Assembly (NCBI RefSeq): GCF_902459685.1
Contig: NZ_CABPSF010000002.1
Location: 124,001 to 188,000 of the forward strand
From: Pandoraea iniqua
GTDB lineage: Bacteria > Pseudomonadota > Gammaproteobacteria > Burkholderiales > Burkholderiaceae
Length of the DNA stretch: 64,000 nt
Direction: 5' to 3'
Each line of letters opens with the position of its first letter. Position 1 is the first letter of the stretch. Under the pieces are notes generated by a model that worked only from the letters and a program-made list of their open reading frames with translations, was not told the DNA's origin and did no database searches. The position numbers and the translations under genes were made by a program. Shown piece by piece: positions 1 through 8,531 of the stretch.

Positions 1-26
1 ACGCGGTAATTTCCGAGGACAGGGTC

Positions 27-236
27 ATGCCTATCGTACATATCAATCTGGTGGAAGGTCGCGACGACGCCACCGTGAAAGCCTGCGTCAAGGCCGTGGC
101 ACGTACCGTGCACGAGACGCTTGGCGCACCGCTCGAATCGATTCGCGTCTATGCGACGCAGGTCCCCGCCGCCCACTGGGCCGTGGGTGAGCGCACCAAG
201 GACGAGCCGGCAGCACCGGCCAAGGCGGGCGCGTAA
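27..236 (+). CDS. 4-oxalocrotonate tautomerase family protein
   Basis: This 69-residue protein starts Met-Pro-Ile. In this family Met is removed and the exposed Pro is the general base that isomerises 2-hydroxymuconate/4-oxalocrotonate. The length is typical (about 60-70 residues) and a conserved-looking Arg lies near residue 40. The start is preceded by a GAGGACAGG ribosome site. The stop overlaps the ATG of the next gene (TAATG), so the two are translationally coupled. With the following hydratase and decarboxylase it forms the oxalocrotonate branch of a meta-cleavage pathway for catechol-like or aminophenol-like substrates. The upstream part of the operon is outside the window, so the primary substrate is unknown. 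Confidence 0.88.
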   Translation: MPIVHINLVEGRDDATVKACVKAVARTVHETLGAPLESIRVYATQVPAAHWAVGERTKDEPAAPAKAGA

Positions 237-1045
237 TGGCGGCCGATCAGCAACGTTTGCAAGCGGCCGCCGACGCCCTCGTCGAAGCCGAGCGTTCACG
301 CCACTTCATCGCCCCGTTGCGCGAGACTTTCGCGCCGCTGTCGATCGAAGACGCCTATGCCATTCAACGCATCAACACCGAGCGCCGTCTCGCTGCCGGG
401 CGCCGCATCGTTGGCTGCAAGATCGGCCTGACGTCGGTGGCGGTGCAAAAGCAGCTTGGCGTGGACCAGCCCGACTTCGGCCTGTTGTTCGACGACATGG
501 GCTATGGCGACGGCGAACCGATTCCCGCCTCGATTCTCACGCAGCCTAAGATCGAAGCCGAGATCGCCTTCGTGATCGGGCGCGATCTGAACGTCGACAA
601 CCCGGGGCAGCTCGATGTCTTGAACGCCATCGAATACGCATTGCCCGCGCTCGAAATCGTGGGCAGCCGCGTGGCCGACTGGAATATCCGTATCACCGAC
701 ACCATTGCCGACAACGCCTCGTCGTCGGCCTATGTGCTCGGCAACACGCCGAAGAAGCTCTCCGAGTTCGACGTGCGCCTGTGCGGCATGGTGATGGAGC
801 GCCGCGGCGAGCCGGTCTCCGTGGGCGCTGGTGCCGCGTGTCTGGGCAGCCCGATCAACGCGGTGGTGTGGCTGGCCCGCACCATGGCCGCCGTGGGCAC
901 GCCGCTCAAGGCGGGCGATCTGGTGCTCTCCGGCGCACTCGGCCCGATGGCGGCCGTCACGCCGGGCGACATCTTCGAGACCCGTATCAACGGCCTGGGC
1001 TCGGTCCGCGCCGTGTTTGAACCCGCCAGCGAGGCCGCACGATGA
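236..1045 (+). CDS. 2-hydroxypenta-2,4-dienoate (2-oxopent-4-enoate) hydratase
   Basis: The 269-residue product belongs to the fumarylacetoacetate-hydrolase-fold hydratase/decarboxylase family (MhpD, DmpE, XylJ). It should add water to 2-hydroxypenta-2,4-dienoate to give 4-hydroxy-2-oxovalerate in the cytoplasm. Recognisable family stretches are VGCKIGLTS (about residues 59-67), [11 protein letters not shown] (about 105-115) with metal-binding Glu residues, and the [11 protein letters not shown] segment (about 160-170). It overlaps the tautomerase by one base and the decarboxylase by four. Hydratases and decarboxylases of this family are paralogues that work as a complex. The hydratase call rests on comparison with the next gene, which looks more like the decarboxylase; a swap is possible but less likely. 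Confidence 0.82.
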   Translation: MAADQQRLQAAADALVEAERSRHFIAPLRETFAPLSIEDAYAIQRINTERRLAAGRRIVGCKIGLTSVAVQKQLGVDQPDFGLLFDDMGYGDGEPIPASILTQPKIEAEIAFVIGRDLNVDNPGQLDVLNAIEYALPALEIVGSRVADWNIRITDTIADNASSSAYVLGNTPKKLSEFDVRLCGMVMERRGEPVSVGAGAACLGSPINAVVWLARTMAAVGTPLKAGDLVLSGALGPMAAVTPGDIFETRINGLGSVRAVFEPASEAAR

Positions 1046-1803
1046 GCCATATTCAGGATTACGCCAAGCTGCTCGACGACGCCGCGCATCACGCGCACGA
1101 GGTCGAACAGTTCGATACCGACAACCGTCTCTCGCTCGACGATGCGTACGCCATTCAGGCCGCGTCGCTGGCTCGGCGTGCCGCGCGCGGCGAGACGCGT
1201 GTCGGCGTGAAGATGGGCTTCACCAGCCGCGCCAAGATGGTCCAGATGGGCCTCTCGGACGTGATCTGGGGCCGTCTGACGTCGGGCATGCAGGTGGAAG
1301 AGGGCACGGCCATCGACTTCAAGCGCTTTGTGCATCCGCGCGTCGAACCCGAGATCGCTTTCATTCTGAAGAAGCCGCTCGAGGGCAACGTCACCGGCCC
1401 GCAGGCACTGGCTGCGGTCGAAGCGATTGCGCCGGCCATCGAGATCATCGACTCGCGCTACAAGGACTTCAAGTTCACGCTGCCGGAAGTGATCGCGGAC
1501 AACGCCTCGTCGAGCGGTTTCGTGATCGGCGCATGGCACGACCCGCGCACGGATTTCTCGAATCTGGGGCTGGCGATGACGATCAACGGCCGTACGGTGC
1601 AGGTTGGCTCGACGGCGGCGCTGCTCGGTCATCCGCTGCGCTCGCTGGTCGCGGCGGCGCGTCTGTCGGCCGCTGCCGGTGAGCCGCTGCAAGCCGGCTG
1701 GATCGTGATGGCAGGCGGCGCAACGCCGGCCGAGTACATCAAGCCGGGGCAGTACGTGTCGGTGGAAATGGAAAAGCTGGGCAGCGTGGGCTTCCACGTC
1801 TGA
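1042..1803 (+). CDS. 4-oxalocrotonate decarboxylase (2-oxo-3-hexenedioate decarboxylase)
   Basis: The 253-residue protein is a paralogue of the preceding hydratase. It carries [17 protein letters not shown] and IWGRLTSGM stretches typical of the DmpH/XylI/NbaG/AmnE decarboxylases. It is expected to decarboxylate the keto form of 4-oxalocrotonate to 2-hydroxypenta-2,4-dienoate, which the partner hydratase then uses. Metal ligands probably include the Glu pair in VEPEIAF, and [11 protein letters not shown] is conserved with the partner. It overlaps the hydratase by four bases (ATGA) and ends the operon just before a strong hairpin. In 2-aminophenol, 3-hydroxyanthranilate and catechol meta pathways the same three genes sit together. 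Confidence 0.82.
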   Translation: MSHIQDYAKLLDDAAHHAHEVEQFDTDNRLSLDDAYAIQAASLARRAARGETRVGVKMGFTSRAKMVQMGLSDVIWGRLTSGMQVEEGTAIDFKRFVHPRVEPEIAFILKKPLEGNVTGPQALAAVEAIAPAIEIIDSRYKDFKFTLPEVIADNASSSGFVIGAWHDPRTDFSNLGLAMTINGRTVQVGSTAALLGHPLRSLVAAARLSAAAGEPLQAGWIVMAGGATPAEYIKPGQYVSVEMEKLGSVGFHV

Positions 1804-1838
1804 GCGTCACCCTAGCGAAACCACGACGCGGTTGAATA

Positions 1839-1875
1839 AAAAACGGGGCGTGTCACATCGACACGCCCCGTTTTT
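1839..1875. terminator. Bidirectional intrinsic terminator
   Basis: A 16-bp perfect stem (A-tract, CGGGGCGTGTC and its complement) has a five-base loop, with an A run on the left and a T run on the right. It can therefore end transcription of the catabolic operon on the plus strand and of ribD on the minus strand, which converge here. Confidence 0.9.
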
Positions 1876-1895
1876 CGTTGTCCAGCCGCGATGTT

Positions 1896-2993
1896 TCAGC
1901 TTCGCTTGATGCGCGCCATGACGCGCAAATCGCCTTCGATCATCCGCACATCCGAGAACGCGAGGGGGATCTTGTCGTCGAGCGAGGTGAGCGCGGGCAG
2001 ATTGAACATGCCTTGCGCGTCGCCGACGATGCAGGGGGCGAAATACGCCAGCAGTTCATCCACGCAGTGCTCGCGCAGCAATGACCCGTTGAGCTTGAAG
2101 CCCGCCTCAACGTGCAACTCGTTGATCTGCCGCTCGCCGAGCGCGCGCATGAGCGCCGGGAGTTCGACTTTACCGCTGGCGTTGGGCAAGTCGAGCACAT
2201 CGATGCCGTGATCGCGCAGACGCGCCACCCGTGCTTCGTCGCCGTTTGCACAAACCACGAGGGCGTTGCCGTCGGCAAGCACTTTGGCGGTCAGGGCAAT
2301 ATCCAGCCGCGAGTCGACGATGATGCGCAGCGGCTGACGCGGCGTCTGCACTTCACGCACGGTCAGCGACGGATCGTCTTCACGAACGGTGCCGATGCCC
2401 GTGAGAATCGCGCAAGCGCGAGCGCGCCATGCATGGCCATCGGCGCGTGCCGCAGGCCCGGTCAGCCATTGACTCACGCCGTTGTGCAGCGCCGTCTTGC
2501 CATCGAGACTGGCGGCCACTTTCATGCGCACCCAAGGCGTGCCGCGCGTCATACGCGCGACAAACCCGATATTGAGTTCGCGAGCTTCTTGTTCGAGCAA
2601 CCCGCAACGCACTTCGATACCGGCATCGCGCAACATCGTCAGGCCGCGCCCGGCGACGAGCGGATTCGGATCTTCCATCGCGGCGATCACGCGTTGCACA
2701 CCGGCTTCGATTAACCCTTTCGCGCAAGGCGGGGTGCGTCCGTAATGGCTGCACGGCTCCAACGTGACGTACGCCGTGGCGTCGCGCAGCGATTCGCCGC
2801 GCGTGCGGGCGTCCTTCATGGCCTGCACTTCGGCGTGGTCCTGACCCGCCGGCTGAGTGAAGCCTTCGCCGATCACCCGGCCTTCGTTGACGATCACACA
2901 CCCCACGCGCGGATTCGGCGCGGTGGTGAACATGCCGCGCTCGGCCAGAGCCAGCGCGCGGCGCATGTAAGCAAAATCCTGTTCCGAGAACAT
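1896..2993 (-). CDS. ribD: Bifunctional riboflavin biosynthesis deaminase/reductase
   Basis: The 365-residue protein has the two RibD domains in usual order. The N-terminal cytidine-deaminase-like domain (about residues 1-145) shows the zinc motif HAEV and EPCSHYGRTPPC. The C-terminal NADPH-dependent reductase domain runs from about residue 148, with ASLDGKTA and the final beta strands. It deaminates and then reduces the pyrimidine intermediate of riboflavin synthesis. It is the last gene of a tight minus-strand run, six bases after the TPM-domain gene. No FMN riboswitch precedes it directly, so expression probably comes from the lemA promoter or a promoter inside that run. Length and motifs are complete. 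Confidence 0.95.
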   Translation of the reverse strand: MFSEQDFAYMRRALALAERGMFTTAPNPRVGCVIVNEGRVIGEGFTQPAGQDHAEVQAMKDARTRGESLRDATAYVTLEPCSHYGRTPPCAKGLIEAGVQRVIAAMEDPNPLVAGRGLTMLRDAGIEVRCGLLEQEARELNIGFVARMTRGTPWVRMKVAASLDGKTALHNGVSQWLTGPAARADGHAWRARACAILTGIGTVREDDPSLTVREVQTPRQPLRIIVDSRLDIALTAKVLADGNALVVCANGDEARVARLRDHGIDVLDLPNASGKVELPALMRALGERQINELHVEAGFKLNGSLLREHCVDELLAYFAPCIVGDAQGMFNLPALTSLDDKIPLAFSDVRMIEGDLRVMARIKRS

Positions 2994-2999
2994 GGTCCG

Positions 3000-3518
3000 T
3001 CAGATCATCAGCGGCCGGTCGGTCAAGGCATTGTCCGGGGCCGCGCCGGCATGCGCCGGCAGGTGTTCGCGCGCAATGCCGCGCAAGGTGTTCAGAGCGT
3101 CGAGCACGCTCGGAACATACTGATCGTCACGAAAACCGGCGCTCATCTGCGCGACTACGGTATCCCACGTGCGCGGTGCCACCAGCGCATTGACAGCCTT
3201 GTCGGCGATCAGCTCGATATCGTGATCGGCAATGTTGATGTACAGCAGAATGCCGGTCCGGTCGCCCGTGTGGGCAATGCCGAGCTGGCGGAACAACTGC
3301 AAGGCGCGCTGCCGGCAGGTGTGGCCCTGCCAGACCGCGCCGAGCGGCATCGCCGCTTCGATCACCAGACGAATCTCGCAGCGATGATCGGCTTCGGAGT
3401 CGCGAATCGCCGCTTCGAGCGTATCGAGCGCTTTATCCGAGAACAGCCAGCGGGCGTGCGCGCGCCATGTGCCGAGATGGCGCAGCCAGCGCGAGAGATT
3501 GTGTTGCCGATGTTGCAT
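3000..3518 (-). CDS. TPM-domain protein (second of two)
   Basis: A 172-residue product from the chosen ATG, which follows a clear GAGGAA site seven bases upstream; an ATG at 3539 is in frame but has no such site. The TPM fold (TLP18.3/Psb32/MOLO-1) spans most of the chain, with a conserved-looking CEIRLVIE strand, GILLYINIADHDIELIAD and the FRDDQYV stretch. There is no signal peptide or membrane segment, unlike its upstream neighbour, so it is probably cytoplasmic or peripheral. It lies between the other TPM gene and ribD with six-base gaps on either side. The function of the LemA/TPM set is not established; a role in envelope stress has been suggested for related proteins. Confidence 0.8.
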   Translation of the reverse strand: MQHRQHNLSRWLRHLGTWRAHARWLFSDKALDTLEAAIRDSEADHRCEIRLVIEAAMPLGAVWQGHTCRQRALQLFRQLGIAHTGDRTGILLYINIADHDIELIADKAVNALVAPRTWDTVVAQMSAGFRDDQYVPSVLDALNTLRGIAREHLPAHAGAAPDNALTDRPLMI

Positions 3519-3545
3519 CGCGATTTCCTCGTGTGCCATCGCCGA

Positions 3546-4514
3546 TCACCAGTTCCCTGACGAGCCGCCGCCGTCGAAACCGCCGCCGCCTCCGCCGCCA
3601 AAACCACCTCCACCGCCGCCGCTATCGTCACCGCCGCCGCGTCCCCAGCCGCCTAAGCCACCCAAACCGCCCAGCCCGCCGCCGATACCGCCACCCAGTC
3701 CACCACCAAAGCCACCCGGGCCGATACGGCCGCGTTGGCCGGTCAGCACGCGCGAGCGCGGGTCGTTCGGATCGCTCAGGGCGCCGGGCAGGCCCGGGCC
3801 TTTGAAGCGCCGGCGGCTTTCCATGATCACCACCATCGCGATGATGAAGACTATGAACAGCAGCGGCAGAAAGTCGGAAAGATTGGAGTGCGGCGCACGC
3901 GTAGACGGCAATTGCGGTGCCGGCAACGCTTCGTTGTTGATCGCCGCTTCCACCGCTGCGACACCGGCGGCCAGACCGCCGAAGAAGTCGCCATTGCGGA
4001 AGTACGGTGCCATCACGTCGCGCAGAATACGCCCGGAGATCGCATCGGTGAGCGAGCCCTGCACACCGCGTCCGACTTCGATGCGCATTTTGCGCAAGTC
4101 GTTCGGATTGTCTTTCGCGATGAGCATGATCACGCCGTCATCGATCCCCTTGCGACCGGCTTTCCACGCATCGGCGACCCGGATGCTGTACTGATCGATC
4201 GTCTCGGGGGCGGTGGTCGGCACCATCAGCACGAAGATCTGGCTGCCGCGCTGTTGTTCGTACTGGGCGAGCTGGGTCTCGAGCGCATTGCGTTGCTCGG
4301 GCGTAAGCGTGCCGGTCAGGTCGGTCACGCGCGCGGTGAGTGCAGGCACCGCGACGAGCGATTCGGCACCGGCCGGCAGCGCCAGCCAGCACAGACAGGC
4401 GAGGGCCAGCGCCCACAGCAGGCGCGCGAGTCCGTACCCCCGTGAAGGCGCTGAGGCCGTGAGGCCAGACAGGCCCCACGATTGCAACGAACGACGCATC
4501 AGGACGTCAGCCAT
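3546..4514 (-). CDS. TPM-domain membrane protein with Gly-rich tail (YgcG-like)
   Basis: The 322-residue product is read from the ATG 10 bases after the lemA stop, which has GAGGA just upstream. A longer in-frame extension to 4742 only reads through lemA in another frame and is discarded. It has an N-terminal hydrophobic signal (about residues 26-48, ending in PAGA), then a TPM domain with VTDLTGTLTPEQRNALE, GSQIFVLMVPTT, DDGVIMLIAKD and RIEVGRGVQG. A transmembrane helix at about 210-230 (FLPLLFIVFIIAMVVI) follows, and the tail is almost all Gly, ending Gly-Asn-Trp. This is the classic YgcG layout and lies in the usual lemA-TPM-TPM order. Confidence 0.88.
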   Translation of the reverse strand: MADVLMRRSLQSWGLSGLTASAPSRGYGLARLLWALALACLCWLALPAGAESLVAVPALTARVTDLTGTLTPEQRNALETQLAQYEQQRGSQIFVLMVPTTAPETIDQYSIRVADAWKAGRKGIDDGVIMLIAKDNPNDLRKMRIEVGRGVQGSLTDAISGRILRDVMAPYFRNGDFFGGLAAGVAAVEAAINNEALPAPQLPSTRAPHSNLSDFLPLLFIVFIIAMVVIMESRRRFKGPGLPGALSDPNDPRSRVLTGQRGRIGPGGFGGGLGGGIGGGLGGLGGLGGWGRGGGDDSGGGGGGFGGGGGGGFDGGGSSGNW

Positions 4515-4524
4515 GGCCCGGTCC

Positions 4525-5160
4525 TCAGAACTTGACCGTCGGCGCCGTCGAAATCGCCTTCTCGTTCTCGACCGTGAAGTTCGGCTTCGGTCCGTAGCCG
4601 AACATCTTGGCCGTGAGGTTGTTCGGGAACTGGCGCACGTACACGTTGTAATCCTGCACCGACTGGATGTAGCGGTTGCGCGCCACGGTGATGCGGTTTT
4701 CCGTGCCTTCCAGTTGCGATTGCAGATCGCGGAACAAGCCATCGGCCTTCAGGTTCGGATAGTTCTCCGAGACCGCCATCAGGCGCGAGAGCGCGCCCGA
4801 GAGTTCGCCCTGCGCCTGCTGGAAGCGCTTAAACGCGTCCGGATCGTTGAGCGTTTCCGGCGTGACCGTAATGCTCGTCGCCTTGGCGCGCGCGTTGATC
4901 ACGTCGGTGAGCGTGGTCTGCTCGTGCGTGGCATAGCCCTTGACCGTGTTCACCAGATTCGGCACCAGATCGGCGCGGCGCTGATATTGGTTGACGACTT
5001 CGCTCCACGCGGCCTTGACGGCTTCGTCTTTGACCTGAATGTCGTTGTAGCCGCAGGCGGAGAGGAACGACGTGAGGAATGCCAGCGCCAGCCAGCGCGC
5101 GAACGTGCCGCGACGGGCGGCGAACGTCTGACGGAACTTTGTCGGCAGCAGCATGAGCAT
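4525..5160 (-). CDS. lemA: LemA family lipoprotein
   Basis: The 211-residue protein has an N-terminal hydrophobic segment ending in a lipobox (FLSAC, Cys at about residue 36), suggesting lipid anchoring. The coiled-coil LemA domain follows, with the family signature VNQYQRRADLVPNLVNTVKGYA, seen here around residues 56-77, and YNVYVRQFPNNL near the end. The start is preceded by AAGGA at good spacing. LemA and TPM proteins form a conserved gene pair in many bacteria and are thought to act together at the membrane; the biochemical role is not settled. It is the first gene of the lemA-TPM-TPM-ribD run. Confidence 0.92.
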   Translation of the reverse strand: MLMLLPTKFRQTFAARRGTFARWLALAFLTSFLSACGYNDIQVKDEAVKAAWSEVVNQYQRRADLVPNLVNTVKGYATHEQTTLTDVINARAKATSITVTPETLNDPDAFKRFQQAQGELSGALSRLMAVSENYPNLKADGLFRDLQSQLEGTENRITVARNRYIQSVQDYNVYVRQFPNNLTAKMFGYGPKPNFTVENEKAISTAPTVKF

Positions 5161-5244
5161 GATGTGTGTCCTTGTTTTAGCAGGAGTGAATCGTTATGTA
5201 ATGCGGCAACAAATGCGGTAATGCACTCACGGATCGTGGCCCGG

Positions 5245-6549
5245 TCAGGCGATCGTCTTGAACGCTGCGCGTGCGGCGTCGAGGGTCGCTTCGAGCACGG
5301 CATCGTCGTGCGTGGCCGAAACGAAGCCCGCTTCGAACGCGCTCGGCGCCAGATAGACGCCGCGATCGAGCATCGCATGGAAGAACTTGTTGAAGCGCGG
5401 CACGTCGGACGTGGTCACTTCGGCGAAGCTCGCGGGCACATTGGCGCGGAAGTAGAGACCGAACATGCCGCCGACGCTGTCGCCCGAGAACGGCACACCC
5501 GCCTCTTGTGCTGCGTCGACCAGACCGGCGACCAGTTTCGAGGTGCGCTTGGACAGGTCTTCATAGAAGCCCGGCGCCTGAATCAGCTTGAGCGTGGCGA
5601 GGCCCGCGGCCACGGCGAGCGGGTTGCCCGAGAGCGTGCCCGCCTGATAGACGCCGCCGAGCGGTGCCAGATGCGCCATGATGTCGCGGCGTCCACCGAA
5701 GGCTGCCGCCGGCATGCCGCCGCCGATGACCTTGCCCAGACACGTCAGGTCGGCGGTAATGCCATACAGCGCCTGCGCACCGCCCAGACCCACGCGGAAG
5801 CCGCACATCACTTCATCGAAAATCAGCACGGCGCCGTGCGCGGTGCAGAGCTCGCGCAGCGTTTGCAGGAAGTTGCGCGAACCGCGCACGAGATTCATGT
5901 TGCCGGCGACCGGCTCGACGATCACGGCACCGATCTCGCCGCCTTGTTGCGCGAACAGCTCGCGCAGTTGCTCGACGTTGTTGTACTCCAGCACGAGCGT
6001 GTCGCGCGTCACTTCCGGCGGCACGCCGGCCGAGGATGGCGCGTTGCGCGTCGAATCGGCAAACGTCAGCAGGCCCGACCCGGCCTTGACCAGCAGGCTG
6101 TCGGCGTGGCCGTGATAGCAGCCCTCGAACTTGACGATCTTGTTGCGGCCCGTGAAGCCGCGCGCCAGACGCAGCGCGCTCATCGTCGCCTCGGTGCCCG
6201 AGGACACCAGACGCACCTGCTCGATGGACGGCACCAGACGGCAGATTTCTTCGGCCATGACGACTTCGCCTTCGGTCGGGGCGCCGAAGCTGAAGCCCTG
6301 TGCCATGGCCGTTTGCACGGCGGCGACCACTTCCGGGTGCAGGTGACCCACGATCATCGGGCCCCACGAGCCGATGTAGTCGATGTAGCGCGTGCCTTCG
6401 GCATCCCACATGTACGGGCCTTGTGCGCGGGCGATGAAGCGCGGCGTGCCGCCGACCGAGCGAAACGCGCGGACCGGCGAGTTCACGCCGCCGGGAATGG
6501 TTTGCTGGGCGCGTTCAAAAAGGGCGTCGTTCGTAGTGTGTGCGGACAT
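5245..6549 (-). CDS. hemL: Glutamate-1-semialdehyde 2,1-aminomutase
   Basis: The 434-residue PLP enzyme of class III aminotransferase fold makes 5-aminolevulinate from glutamate-1-semialdehyde, the second step of the C5 tetrapyrrole route. Visible marks are the N-terminal [19 protein letters not shown], the cofactor Asp in FDEVMCGFR, and the PLP-binding Lys in [10 protein letters not shown] (around residue 265-270). The length is normal. It lies upstream of lemA on the same strand with an 84-base gap, so it could be co-transcribed but may have its own promoter. No recognisable regulatory site was found next to the start. Confidence 0.95.
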   Translation of the reverse strand: MSAHTTNDALFERAQQTIPGGVNSPVRAFRSVGGTPRFIARAQGPYMWDAEGTRYIDYIGSWGPMIVGHLHPEVVAAVQTAMAQGFSFGAPTEGEVVMAEEICRLVPSIEQVRLVSSGTEATMSALRLARGFTGRNKIVKFEGCYHGHADSLLVKAGSGLLTFADSTRNAPSSAGVPPEVTRDTLVLEYNNVEQLRELFAQQGGEIGAVIVEPVAGNMNLVRGSRNFLQTLRELCTAHGAVLIFDEVMCGFRVGLGGAQALYGITADLTCLGKVIGGGMPAAAFGGRRDIMAHLAPLGGVYQAGTLSGNPLAVAAGLATLKLIQAPGFYEDLSKRTSKLVAGLVDAAQEAGVPFSGDSVGGMFGLYFRANVPASFAEVTTSDVPRFNKFFHAMLDRGVYLAPSAFEAGFVSATHDDAVLEATLDAARAAFKTIA

Positions 6550-6965
6550 GACTTCTGCTTTACCTGATGAGGCCGGCAGGGCGATGCGCGGCGACGTACG
6601 GCGGGTGCACTGTGCAGGCGGTACGTCGGGCGTCGGTTAGCCGGCGTTGAAGAGGGAGGTTACGCCGCGCCGATGACCGGCATTTGTCGCGCGGTACCCG
6701 TGTAAAGCGGGCTGCGCGGGCAGGCGCCGGTCAGCGGCGTCGAATGCGTCGATTCTATCGGAACCGGGCCCACTCGGGCCAATATGCCCCGCTTGTAGCC
6801 CCGTACATAGCCCCTGTATGGCCTCTGTGAGCCCCGTGTGGCGGTGCCCGATGCACGCCCCGGCCCGGCTGGCAAGGGCTTCTCGCCGCGCGGGGGTTCT
6901 GTTAGATTGAAGGCCAACCTTTCAACCGATTCACCCAACGCTCAAGGAAAAACAAGGCCATCGAC
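6550..6965. other. Divergent intergenic region hemL / rnk
   Basis: About 416 bases separate the divergent hemL and rnk starts. I see no convincing gene. A 92-codon minus-strand frame at 6660-6938 has biased low-complexity content and no ribosome site, and I do not accept it. The region should hold both promoters. The bases before rnk include CAAGGAAAAACAAGG, supplying its ribosome site. Confidence 0.5.
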
Positions 6966-7391
6966 ATGTCCACCGTCAATTCGCAACGTCCTCCGATCAC
7001 TGTCTCGACTCTCGACCTTGACCGCCTCGAAGCGCTCATGGCGCAGGCCCCGCGCGCGGCATTGCCGTATGTGGAGGCACTCGAAACAGAGCTCGCCCGG
7101 GCGAGTGTCGTCGAACCCGAGCAAATGCCGGCCGATGTCGCCACGATGAATTCGGTGTTGCGCTACCGTGATCTCGCCACGCAGCAGGAGCATCGCGTGA
7201 CGCTCGTCTATCCGCAGCATCTGGCGGCCACGGAAGGCGGTATTTCGGTACTGGCCCCGGTCGGCAGCGCGCTGCTCGGCCTGCGCATCGGTGAGTCGAT
7301 TCACTGGCAAGTGCCGGGCGGCCACCTGATCGAGCTGGAATTGCTCGGCATCGATTACCAGCCCGAAGCCGCTGGCGAGTACCACCGCTAA
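6966..7391 (+). CDS. rnk: Regulator of nucleoside diphosphate kinase (Rnk), GreA/GreB C-terminal fold
   Basis: The 141-residue protein has a short N-terminal helical part (about residues 10-50) followed by a GreA/GreB C-terminal domain (about 55-135) with VLRYRDLATQQEHRVTLVYP, ISVLAPVGSALLGLRIGE and WQVPGGHLIELELL. This is the Rnk layout: a GreA-like protein that binds RNA polymerase and in Pseudomonas affects nucleoside diphosphate kinase levels. It is a single gene with a purine-rich ribosome site. Nothing next to it explains its regulation. A plain GreA-like factor is excluded by the short N-terminal coiled coil. Confidence 0.88.
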   Translation: MSTVNSQRPPITVSTLDLDRLEALMAQAPRAALPYVEALETELARASVVEPEQMPADVATMNSVLRYRDLATQQEHRVTLVYPQHLAATEGGISVLAPVGSALLGLRIGESIHWQVPGGHLIELELLGIDYQPEAAGEYHR

Positions 7392-7413
7392 CTCACGTCT
7401 CCGCAGCACCATT

Positions 7414-7431
7414 GGGAGATTCGGATCTCCC
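7414..7431 (+). terminator. Hairpin after rnk
   Basis: GGGAGAT and ATCTCCC form a perfect seven-base stem around a TCGG loop, 22 bases past the rnk stop. There is no clean T run behind it, so it is a possible but weak terminator. The rest of the gap to 7577 contains only short near-repeats such as CGCAGTTCC and GCGTTAT; no gene is seen. Confidence 0.45.
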
Positions 7432-7577
7432 GAGTCTCCCAACCTCCTTTCCGCAGTTCCGCAGTTCCCCCACAGATTCCCCGCAGTTGCCTCGCCAGTC
7501 CCGCGCAGTCCTGTTGCCGTCTTGTGTTCAGCGTTATTCGGCGTTATGCGGCGCTATTCAACGTTTTCTAAGACGAT

Positions 7578-8180
7578 TTAACGACGCAGCCAGCCGCGTG
7601 CAATCGGCCAAGCCAGCAAGCGTCGATAAATGCCTTCGAAGATGGCGGCCACGATGCGGCTCGTCTCACGTGCCGACGCCGTGCGCATGATGAGCGCGAC
7701 CACGATCGAGACGCAGAACCCGCCGAGCATATCGAGCGGCCAATGCACCCCGAGATAGACGCGCGCCCAGCAAACCGGCAATGCGCACAGCAACAACAGT
7801 TTGCCCAGCCCGCGTGGCGAGCGTGCGGCCGTGCCCATCAGCACGAAGGCCGACGCGAACATGATCGAGGCATGGTTGCTCGGGAACGCGCTCGTGGGCG
7901 CGTGGGGCAGCAGATTGGTGCCCAGACCGACGACAAACGGGCGCGGCTCGAACCAAGCCAACCCAATCACGAAGTTAATCAGCAGGACAAGGCCCACGCC
8001 CAGCAGGCCGTGCACCGCGCCTTCGCGATCGCGTCCGCCCGCCAGCCAGAGCATGACGAGACCGGCCGGCAGCAGCAGGATCAGGTATTTGGCGAGAAAG
8101 ATGGCGATGGCCAGTTCACCGTCGCTGACAGCCGGCGAGGCGTTGATGGCCAGAAAGAGGGCGCGATTGAGTTGTTCCAT
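7578..8180 (-). CDS. PAP2-family phosphatase, likely undecaprenyl-diphosphatase (BcrC/YbjG type)
   Basis: The start at 8180 gives a 200-residue protein beginning MEQLNRALFLAINA, as in BcrC/YbjG; an in-frame extension to 8267 lacks family resemblance. Several hydrophobic helices surround the acid-phosphatase motifs: FEPRP (with an upstream variant position), FPSNHAS, and ARVYLGVHWPLDMLGG with the catalytic His and Asp. It would remove phosphate from undecaprenyl diphosphate at the outer face of the inner membrane, recycling the cell-wall carrier lipid and giving bacitracin tolerance. A related lipid phosphatase role cannot be excluded. It is a single gene divergent from the mgtA leader. Confidence 0.85.
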   Translation of the reverse strand: MEQLNRALFLAINASPAVSDGELAIAIFLAKYLILLLPAGLVMLWLAGGRDREGAVHGLLGVGLVLLINFVIGLAWFEPRPFVVGLGTNLLPHAPTSAFPSNHASIMFASAFVLMGTAARSPRGLGKLLLLCALPVCWARVYLGVHWPLDMLGGFCVSIVVALIMRTASARETSRIVAAIFEGIYRRLLAWPIARGWLRR

Positions 8181-8437
8181 AGGGCGTCGAGGGGCGAGAA
8201 GTCCGCACCGGAGACCCATGGCAATACGCTGGCTGAAACTTGGGCTGAAACCCTTGAGCCGGCGCATCGACGGCCGCCGGCAGGCGGTTTATGACGAAAG
8301 CATGACAGATTCTGGACGAACCCCGGCGCGGAGGAAAGCCGCTTTTGTCATCATTTTGTAACACGTTGATTTGTCACTTTTCTTTCGACGCACTCGGAGG
8401 TAAAATCGCGCCGTCATAGCTCTCAGGAGATTTCTCC

Positions 8438-8500
8438 GTGGACAGTTGTTCTAGTGGTAGTTGCCGGTCGACGCAGGTCGACACCATCACCGCGAGTTAG
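8438..8500 (+). CDS. Candidate 20-residue leader peptide of mgtA
   Basis: A GTG codon eight bases after AGGAGA opens a 20-codon frame ending in TAG at 8498-8500. The peptide would have Cys at 4 and 9, many Ser/Thr and no Pro. The ribosome site lies in a short GGAG/CTCC hairpin (8426-8437) that could hide it. Inside the frame two GTCGAC copies (8467-8472, 8477-8482) can pair with each other, and the stop codon lies in the left arm of another hairpin. This layout looks like a translated leader that senses ribosome position, analogous in principle to MgtL of enteric mgtA, but the sequence is unrelated to anything I know. No translation evidence exists here, so the call is tentative. Confidence 0.45.
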   Translation: MDSCSSGSCRSTQVDTITAS

Positions 8501-8531
8501 TCCCCCGGGTATCTCCCCGCCGCTGACTCGC
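8492..8531 (+). promoter_or_regulatory. Hairpin enclosing the leader-peptide stop codon
   Basis: GCGAGTTAG (8492-8500) pairs with CTGACTCGC (8523-8531), nine pairs with one G-U. The TAG stop of the 20-codon leader is in the left arm, so a ribosome terminating there would open this hairpin. The loop holds CCCCCGGG and CCCC runs that may pair further. It is seen in the sequence; a regulatory role is inferred. Confidence 0.45.

Noticed and set aside
4213-6567. 784-codon plus-strand frame opposite hemL and lemA
   Set aside because: It lies wholly antisense to well-supported genes, is Arg/His-rich and matches no family; it is a GC-driven shadow.
6660-6938. 92-codon minus-strand frame between hemL and rnk
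   Set aside because: No ribosome site, unusual residue composition, overlaps the expected divergent promoters.
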